Shown here: piece after piece, positions 56,956 through 64,000 of the stretch | How positions within the stretch are numbered: position 1 is the stretch's first letter | How the letters are laid out: every line of letters starts with the position of its first letter | NCBI GenBank assembly: GCA_009760885.1 | Contig: CM019713.1 | Location: 80,537,086-80,601,085, forward strand | Source of the DNA: Achatina immaculata | Lineage: Eukaryota > Mollusca > Gastropoda > Stylommatophora > Achatinidae | Reading direction: 5' to 3' | DNA: 64,000 nucleotides | The notes under the pieces: generated by a model | The model's input: only the letters and a program-made list of their open reading frames with translations | Databases searched by the model: none | Told to the model about the DNA's origin: nothing | Translations under genes and position numbers: made by a program

Positions 56956-57880
56956 ATCAAGCACAGTCTGACATTTAGTTACTGACTATAAGGATTAAAG
57001 AAAAACAAGAACAACGAAATGTCCTGCTGACGTGCCTTGCCTTAGAGTGAACATTTAATTCTAAATATCAGCTTTCACTGATGTCTAGAGAAAGAAATAA
57101 AAGATGACAAATTCTGGAAAAAATAGATCACAAAATGGTCAACAGGAGACAGTATATGAAAATGAAGAGAAGTGTTTAAATAACAGGCAAGAAAGTATCA
57201 GTGTTTGACAAATATAATTTTGTTATCTACCACTTTATTGAAGCAGGCAGCGTCCACTTGTGGGCATTGCTTTCCAGGGACAATAAAGCTGTAGTCCAGT
57301 TCCAGGCGTTATAATTTCTTCAAGAAACAGAAGAACAATTAATTAACGAATTTATAACTTTATAACTTTCAAGTGTGCATTTTTTGTTATATTCTGAGTA
57401 AAGAACGTCACGTGAGTACTCTGTAGACACTATCTCAGGCTATCTTGTAGGGAGGTGACTTTGCTGTCAGGTTTTACTTCTTATATTACCAGCTGTAAAG
57501 ATTAGTAACAGTTTTAGTTTTGTAATGTTCAGCGTGATGAGTTTATATTCACTTAGTGTTTCAAGTATCAAATTACAGTCTAGAATCTTCTTTTATCAGA
57601 TGTAAAAGTGAAGTTTTTTGTTAGTGATTGTCAACGAGTAATTAATGAGCCATAAAGGCGAGGTTACTGTAAACCTTTCAATTTCAATCTTTACAAAAAT
57701 CATTCTCATTTTCTAACTGTATTTTCTGATACTCGGCATAAAAGACTTTATGAAATTCTAAATTTTAGATCCAGAATGCACTGTTTCTGTTCCACTTCTG
57801 AACGCAGTTAATAAATATTAAATCGTCGCCGTTTCCTCAGTGAAAGATTTCATTTTGTTACAGATAAAGACCAAGGCAAA
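56956..57880. other. Upstream region of the GIMAP-like pseudogene
   Basis: Homologous to 39776-40686. It includes the retained splice acceptor TTTTGTTACAG ending at 57863. No other feature can be placed. Confidence 0.45.
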
Positions 57881-58996
57881 ATGGCGGCACCGATACCAGA
57901 AGTCAGAGAACTAGATCTTCTGTTGGTAGGAAAAACAGGAAACGGCAAGAGCGCTTCCGGGAATTCAATTCTTGGAGACGATGTTTTTGAAAGTTCAGAT
58001 TCTCTTGAGTCTGTCATTGCAGAAACATCTGTTAGACATGGGAGAAGAGGAAACTGAATGTTAAAGATTATAGATACACCAGGACTCTTTTCTACATTTT
58101 TTTTTCAATGACAGCAAGAAGATGGTAGAATTTGCCGTAGACAAACTGTCTGAGAGTTTTCTTCATTGTCCTAATGGTTTCCATGCCCTAATTCTTGTAT
58201 TTAAGTATCTAACACGAGTGACAACTGAAGAAATAGAAACCATGAACCAGTTAAGACATATTTTTGGAGAAGACTTTATTAAGAACCACTGTGTGATCAT
58301 TGTTACTAACGGCGATTATTTTGACTTAGAGGCCAAGAAAAGAAAATACGAAAGTTTTGAGAAATGGTGCGAGGAACAAGGTGGAACATTTGGCTATTTG
58401 TTTGAAGAATGTGTTAGACGAGTTGTTCTATTTTACAATCTGTCTGACGGTGAAAAGAAAACTCAAGCCGTTGAGAAATTTCTGTCCCTTGTTAGAACTA
58501 TCAGAAACAGATACACAAATAAAGAGTTTGACAAGTGGAAAATGAGCATAGAAACTCTAATTGTACGTGCTGGAATAATCCAGCTGACGGCAAACTTTGA
58601 GCCTAAAATCGAGAATGTTATCAAGAAACTGACAGAGATCAAGAACGCCGAAGAATCTCCCGAGATTATGCTTGGAAAGATGAAAGCTTTGAAGGTGGAT
58701 GTCATCGCTTTGAAGAGTGAGATAGACATGGAAGACAAAGACATGGACGTCCTGAAATCTTTGAAAAAACTGTTAAAAACTTTGACACCATCATAGACCA
58801 GTCTATTCAAGCCCTAAGGAAATAACAGAATAAAGTGCTCAAACTACAGCAGGACTTGACTTGACGCTTGCTACATTTTTATCAAATCTTATGCTAATAA
58901 AAAAAACTCGTACACTAGCAGCGACAAATGCAACTTGAAATACAGAGAACAGAAATAATTAATCAGGTCAGGAAATGTTCGAGCACTATTTTATAA
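57881..58996 (+). pseudogene. AIG1/GIMAP-type GTPase pseudogene
   Basis: Paralogue of gene 2, starting with the same [20 protein letters not shown]. The P-loop reads GKTGNGKSA. Codon 59 (Trp in gene 2) is a TGA stop at 58055-58057. A T-run change near 58096 shifts the frame just after DTPG. The frame then stays open from 58122 to 58796 (224 residues) with the conserved box HALILVFKYLTRVTTEEI, TNGDYFD and RRVVLFYN. A second shift near 58770 and further stops remove the C-terminus; homology to the gene 2 end persists to about 58996. The 224-residue frame lacks the P-loop and would not bind GTP in the normal way. Recent loss is likely, since the remainder is still close to gene 2. Confidence 0.92.
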
Positions 58997-59139
58997 ATGT
59001 TATCTGTACAAGACTGAAGCAGTAAATGAACAAACAAATTATAACAAATTATTTGAAACTCGCGAATACATTTATCCGATTTTACCTGAAAACAACGATC
59101 ACGCTGCAGCTCCTCAAAATATCTGAACAAACCTGCATT

Positions 59140-60780
59140 TTTGACCAGGCTGCAGGTTTCAAGTGGTTCAGTCAGGTCACAATATACTTCGCTTTTGATT
59201 GAGCTTCCTCTAAGCATGTAATGTTCTAGGACTTGTGTTTAGAGTTCCAGAATAATTCTACAGATCTTTTTTTATATCGACGAGTAATAATATCACCACT
59301 TCTTGCTGGCTCGCTTTGTCTCTGGCTGAAAGTAATGTAGCCAGCATATACCTTATGTGACTATACGTAGCTGAAAGTAACGTAGCCAGCATATGCCTTA
59401 TGTCACTATACGTAGCTGAAAGCCATCTCCTTTAGCTTCAGAGAGTCGGAAAAAAGCTCAACAAACATACTCAAGACCATCTATCAGATCTGTTGTGAAT
59501 TGGTTTAGTACCAACCTGACGGAGACTATGATATAGTGTGCTCAGTCATGAATAATCTTCAGTTCCTCAGCTATAAAGTGTGCCGAGTCATAAATAATCT
59601 TCAATTCTCTAGCTATAAAGTGTGCCGAGTCATAAATAATCTTCAGTTCTCCAGCTATAAAGTGTGCCGAGTCATGAATAAACTTCAGTTCCTCAGCTAT
59701 AAAGTGTGCCGAGTCATAAATAATCTTCAGTTCTCCAGCTATAAAGTGTGCCGAGTCATAAATAATCTTCAGGTCTCCAGCTATAAAGTGTGCCGAGTCA
59801 TAAATAATCTTCAGTTCTCCAGCTATAAAGTGTGCCGAGTCATAAATAATCTTCAGTTCTCCAGCTATAAAGTGTGCCGAGTCATAAATAATCTTCAGTT
59901 CTCCAGCTATAAAGTGTACTGAGTCATAAATAATCTTCCGTTCTCCAGCTATAAAGTGTGCCGAGTCATAAATAATCTTCAGTTCTCCAGCTATAAAATG
60001 TGCCGAGTCATAAATAATCTTCAGTTCTCCAGCTATAAAGTGTGCCGGGTCATAAATATCTTCAGTTTTCCAGCTATAAAGTGTGCTGAGCCATAAATAA
60101 TATTCAGTTCTCCAGCTATAAAGTGTGCCGAGTCATGAATAATCTTCAGTTCTCCAGCTATAAAGTGTGCCGAGTCATGAATAATCTTCAGTTCTCCAGC
60201 TATAAAGTGTGCCGAGTCATAAATAATCTTCAGTTCTCCAGCTATAAAGTGTGCCAAGTCATAAATAATCTTCAGTTCTCCAGCTATAAAGTGTGCCGAG
60301 CCATAAATAATCTTCAGTTCTCCAGCTATAAAGTGTGCCGAGTCATGAATAATCTTCAGTTCTCCAGCTATAAAGTGTGCCGAGTCATAAATAATCTTCA
60401 GTTCTCCAGCTATAAAGTGTGCCGAGCCATAAATAATCTTCAGTTCTCCAGCTATAAAATGTGCCGAGCCATAAATAATCTTCAGTTCTCCAGCTATAAA
60501 GTGTGCCGAGCCATAAATAATCTTCAGTTCTCCAGCTATAAAGTGTGCCGAGCCATAAATAATCTTCAGTTCTCCAGCTACCTCATCGACGGTTACCCGC
60601 CTGTTTCCCCGTATTATTCGCTCCACTTCGCCGTTAGCGTCAAACCTAATCATAATTAGAAGTTGTTCGGAGCCAGCTGTATCCTCCAGATTTCAAACCC
60701 CGTTTCTAAACTTCCTGTGCTATCAGCATACGTGCTAAAGCAACACACAAGTCTTTTCTTACTGTCCCTTAGTTCTGCCA
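59140..60780 (-). pseudogene. mariner-like transposase with internal 42-bp array
   Basis: On the - strand, from 60780 downwards: a DNA-binding region in broken frame (KFRNG, stop, NLEDTAGSEQLLIMIRFDA), then EVERIIRGNRRVTVDEVAGE and LKIIYGSAHFI, which fit the second helix-turn-helix of mariner transposases. That segment is then repeated about 25 times (60585-59535). After the array come catalytic-domain remnants homologous to copy A 42060-42560, including a short 45-bp tandem duplication (59325-59420). Stops and indels are frequent. It is dead; an intact protein would cut and paste DNA using a DDD triad. Confidence 0.75.
59535..60585 (-). repeat. 42-bp minisatellite, about 25 units, in mariner gene
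   Basis: Units are 42 bp and encode AGELKIIYGSAHFI on the - strand, in frame with the upstream transposase for 206 codons until a one-base deletion near 60048. Units are 90% or more alike by eye. Variation is mostly T/C in the GAGTCAT/GAGCCAT position and A/G in CATAAAT/CATGAAT. Confidence 0.95.
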
Positions 60781-60789
60781 TGAATATCT

Positions 60790-61052
60790 ACAGTGTTAGT
60801 AGAGTACAGTTATATGAAATATCTACAGTGTAAGTAGAGTACAGTTATATGAAATATCTACAGTGTTAGTAGAGTAAAGTTATATGAAATATCTACAGTG
60901 TTAGTAGAGTAAAGTTGTATGAAATATCTACAGTGTAAGTAGAGTATCGTTATATGAAATATCTACATTGTAAATAGAGTACAGTTATATGAAATATCTA
61001 CAGTGTTAGTAGAATAAAGTTATATGAAATATCTACAGTGTAAGTAGAGTAC
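60790..61052 (+). repeat. 35-bp minisatellite, left part
   Basis: Units around ATATCTACAGTGTTAGTAGA plus GTACAGTTATATGAA, about 7.5 copies, interrupted by the RTE insertion and continuing at 63260. Confidence 0.92.
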
Positions 61053-63259
61053 GGAAAAATGATATTGTATTAATAATGGGTGATTTTAATGCAAAAATTG
61101 GTACAGAAAGAGCAGAAGATGAAGGACATGTTGTAGGGAAATTTAGCATAGGACATAGAAATGAGGCCGGTGACAATCTAATGGCGTTTTGCATGAAAAT
61201 GAGCTAATGATCGCTAACACACTTTTTAAACAACATCCAAGAAGACTTTACACATGGACATCACCTGATGGGAAAACCAGGAATCAAACAGCTAAAGACA
61301 TGGTTCCAGTAAAGAAAACACAAAAGAATAGATGGATCACAGCAGTTACACTAGAACTGATAAAACAATGTAGAGAAATGAAGACGCAATGGAAAGTGAC
61401 AAACAACAACAAAGATAAATATAAAACTTTAACAAAAGAAGTACGAAGAAACATAAGAAAAGACAAAAAACAATACATACAAGATTGTTGTGAAAGAATA
61501 GAAGAACATCAGAAGTGTGGAAGACATAGTGAAATGTTTAAAGAAATGAAGACATTGACGAGAAATGTCACACCTAAGCTAAATGTAATTTCTGACGTGA
61601 TGGGGAATACCTTGACAGAGACAGAGGAAATTCTAGAAAGATGGAAGGAATATTGCAAAAGAATGTATGAAACAACCGACTGTGGAAGCAGAAATCAACA
61701 GCGTGAATTATTATTGGAGGAGAAAGAACCCGAACCGACAATGGAAGAAGTTTTATGGGCAATAAAGAATCTGAAAAATGGTAAATCACCAGGATGTGAT
61801 GAGATAACAGCTGAATTTATTAAAGCAGGAGGAAAGGAGTGTGCAACAATCTATCATGCACTATGTAAAAAGATATGGCATTCAGGTGTTTGGCCAAAAG
61901 AATGGAAAAGAACTGTATTCATACCACTGCCAAAAAAAGGTAACGTGAAATTATGCACCAACTACAGAACTGTTGCCCTGATTAGTCATGCCAGTAAAAT
62001 TCTGTTAAAAATCATAATGGGTAGACTTCGAAAGAAAATAGAAGAAGAAGTCAAAATGGTCCAAGCTGGTTTCAGGAAAGGAAGAGGATCAAGAGATCAT
62101 ATATTCAGTCTAAGATTAATAATAGAGAAATGCAGAGAGTTTAATGTGAATCTGTATTTATCCTTTATAGACTTCTCAAAGGCATTTGATTGTGTACAAC
62201 ACCAGAAACTTTGGGAAATAATGGAAAAAATGGGATTTCCAACACATTTGATATAATTAACATCACTGCTGTATCTAGACCAACAAGCAGCAGTAAGAAT
62301 AAATGGTGAAACAACAAGTTAGTTTGACATAAAACAAGGGGTCCGTCAGGGGTGCATATTGTCACCCTACTTATTTAACTTGTATACTGAAAATATAATG
62401 AGGAATGTTAGAGAAGATGTAGACAAAGAATATTACGATGCCATAACGGTTGGAGGTTATGAAATACCAGAGATTAGGTATGCTGATGACACAGTATTGC
62501 TGTCCACAACACAAAAAGGAATGGAAAAACTAATTATGTCAGTCCGCAAGAACAGCGAAGAGCAGAACCTCTATCTTAATGCAAAGAAAACTAAATTGAT
62601 GACAACTGACAAAACAAACAAAGCAACTGAAATATGTATCAATGAGGAAAAACTGGAAGAAGTGGAGAGTTTTGAATATCTTGGATCGCTACTAACTAAT
62701 AATGAAGATACAATGAGGGAAATTAAAAGGAGGACATCTATCGCTCTTCAGAAAGTAAAACAAATAAAGAATCTGTGGAGAGGAGCAGACAGAACCACAA
62801 AAATAAGATTTTTAAGGGCATGCATCTTTCCCATAGCAATATATGCCTGTTAGACCTGGACACTTAACAAAACAGCTGAGAAACACATAAATGCCTTTGA
62901 ATGTAAATGCTACAGAAGAGTTCTCCAAATATCGTGGACACAAAAAAGAACAAATATATCTATACTACAAGAGCTTAATATTGAAGAAGGCTGGCTAGTG
63001 AAGAGGATTAAAGAGAGAAAACTGAAATATTTTGGACACATTAAACGTCATGATAATTTAGAGAAGACCGTATTGGAAGGATACATAATGGGAAAAAGAA
63101 AAAAGAGGAAGACAAAGACGAAGATGGCTGCAAGACATCGTTGACGATCTGGAAATGGATGTAACAGCAGCAGGCCATCTTGCTCACAACCGAGAGGCCT
63201 ACAGGAGTGCTGTTGGGAGGCAAAGTTCCGCAAGGGACATGCAAATGAATGAATGAATG
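61053..63259 (+). mobile_element. RTE-like LINE, 2.2 kb, inserted in a minisatellite
   Basis: Flanked by AAGTAGAGTAC at 61042-61052 and 63260-63270. As the target is itself a tandem repeat, this 11-bp duplication is supportive, not proof. The 3' end is a GAAT run (63245-63259). It is the most complete copy in the window, but 5'-truncated within the endonuclease. Confidence 0.85.
61076..63242 (+). pseudogene. RTE-like endonuclease-reverse transcriptase
   Basis: Begins with MGDFNAKIG (endonuclease), shifts frame near 61189, then HENELMIANTLFKQH and YTWTSPDGKTRNQ. Directly after this the text jumps to TAKDMVPVKKTQKN, so the rest of the endonuclease, including the Asp-His motif, is deleted. RT motifs follow: KSPGCDEITAEFIK, AGFRKGRGSRDHIF, SFIDFSKAFDCVQ (motif A), GVRQGCILSPYLFNLY (motif B), YADDTVLLST (catalytic). 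The post-RT domain has KTAEKHINAFECKCYRR and KRIKERKLKYFGHIKRH. Stops at 62254, 62319 and 62851 and a late frameshift near 63095 inactivate it. The long open parts are 61189-62256 and 62359-62853, in the same frame. Confidence 0.88.
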
Positions 63260-63840
63260 AAGTAGAGTACAGTTATATACAATATATATAGTGTCAGTAG
63301 AGTACAGTTATATCAGATATCTACAGTGTCAGTAGAGAATAGTAATGTCAAATATCTACAGTGTCAGTAAAGTACATTTATATCAAATATCTACATTGTC
63401 AGTAGAGTACAGTTACATCGAATATCCGTGGCATTAGTATAATATGATTACACCGAAAAACTGTAGTATCAGTAGAGTACAGTTATACCAAATATCTATA
63501 GCATCAGTAGAGTACTGTTACACCGAATATCTATAGTGTCAGAAGAGTACAGTTACACCGAATGTCTATAGTGTCAGTATAGTAGAGTTAGACCGAATAT
63601 CTACAATGTCAGTAGAGTACAGTTACACCCAATATATATATATATTATTAGTAGAGTACAGTTATATCGAATATCTGTTGCAGTAGTAGAATATAATTAC
63701 ACAGAATATCTGTAGTATCATTAGAGTACAGTTAGACCGAATATCGATAGCATCAGTAGAGTACAGTAAGACCGAATATCTATAGCGTCAGTAGAGTAGT
63801 TAATTTTAATATATATACTATCAGTAGAGTACAACACAGT
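63260..63840 (+). repeat. 35-bp minisatellite, right part
   Basis: Continuation of 60790-61052, about 16 units, clearly more diverged (for example ACCGAATATCTATAGTGTCA). The left part is homogeneous and the right part is degenerate, so the insertion separates two differently aged halves. Confidence 0.9.
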
Positions 63841-64000
63841 TACGGAATTGTACTGTACAGTTTTACAAAAACAGATAGACAGAGAAGGGAACGAAGAAAG
63901 TAAGCAATAAAAGGTATGAACAATCTCTTCCGGACCCCTCTTGTAACTTCTCATGGAACCTACAGCGACCTCTGTCAGATCATCCATCGATCTCTCATGG

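Larger units (their letters stand above)
53960..59520 (+). repeat. Segmental duplication, copy B
   Basis: Collinear with 36955-42720. It lacks the RTE and 459-bp insertions of copy A but has a much larger 46-bp array and three instead of two 104-bp units. It holds the broken GIMAP-like gene. The left edge falls near GAAATGACTGTCCTGGCTTA (53979). Confidence 0.88.

Noticed and set aside
58122..58796. 224-residue GIMAP frame as an intact gene
   Set aside because: It lacks the P-loop; the upstream part is homologous to gene 2 but cut by a stop and a frameshift, so it is a pseudogene fragment.
1..64000. tRNA, rRNA or other structural RNA genes
   Set aside because: No cloverleaf with matching promoter boxes or rRNA-like stretch was recognised by eye; a covariance search would be needed to exclude them.

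Overview
The window looks like nuclear DNA of an invertebrate animal, most likely a mollusc (possibly a gastropod). It is AT-rich, has no operons, and is crowded with non-LTR and LTR retrotransposons, mariner relics and long minisatellites. The only clear host genes are a cluster of single-coding-exon AIG1/GIMAP-type GTPases, a family known to be expanded in molluscs. The species cannot be fixed from the sequence alone.

Layout. 1-10655 is one decayed CR1/L2-like LINE on the + strand, running in from outside the window: ORF1 with an SGNH-esterase domain, ORF2 with endonuclease and reverse transcriptase, and a 3' tail. Three other LINE copies are nested in it (55-701, about 2675-3185, 5990-7990) and three tandem arrays have grown inside its coding region. 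10656-12351 is the integrase end of a Gypsy-type element, also carrying an internal array. 12352-21860 is non-genic: minisatellites, a LINE 3' tail, a perfect hairpin and inverted repeats. 22264-23559 is the first GIMAP-like gene, followed by two more arrays up to 27530. 28809-35421 is a nearly complete but broken Gypsy element on the - strand, with LTRs and a 5-bp target duplication.

From about 36955 to 42720 runs copy A of a segmental duplication, holding the intact GIMAP-like gene 40687-41793 and a mariner relic. A third gene lies at 43477-44478. Copy B of the duplication runs from about 53960 to 59520 and carries a broken GIMAP copy (57881-58996). The mariner relic adjoining copy B continues to about 60780 and holds a 25-unit array in its DNA-binding region. 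A 2.2-kb RTE-like LINE (61053-63259) is inserted in the final minisatellite.

How it fits together. The GIMAP-like genes are probably membrane- or vesicle-associated GTPases of innate immunity or cell survival, by family. All four copies keep a 3' splice site just upstream of the ATG, so each probably has a 5'-UTR intron and one coding exon. The most striking theme is that many minisatellites here arose by tandem amplification of short segments inside transposon genes (LINE ORF1 twice, LINE ORF2, Gypsy integrase, Gypsy zinc knuckle, mariner helix-turn-helix), mostly in multiples of three bases. A second theme is exchange between paralogues: two GIMAP genes share a 162-bp tract that is about 96% identical within otherwise diverged sequence.
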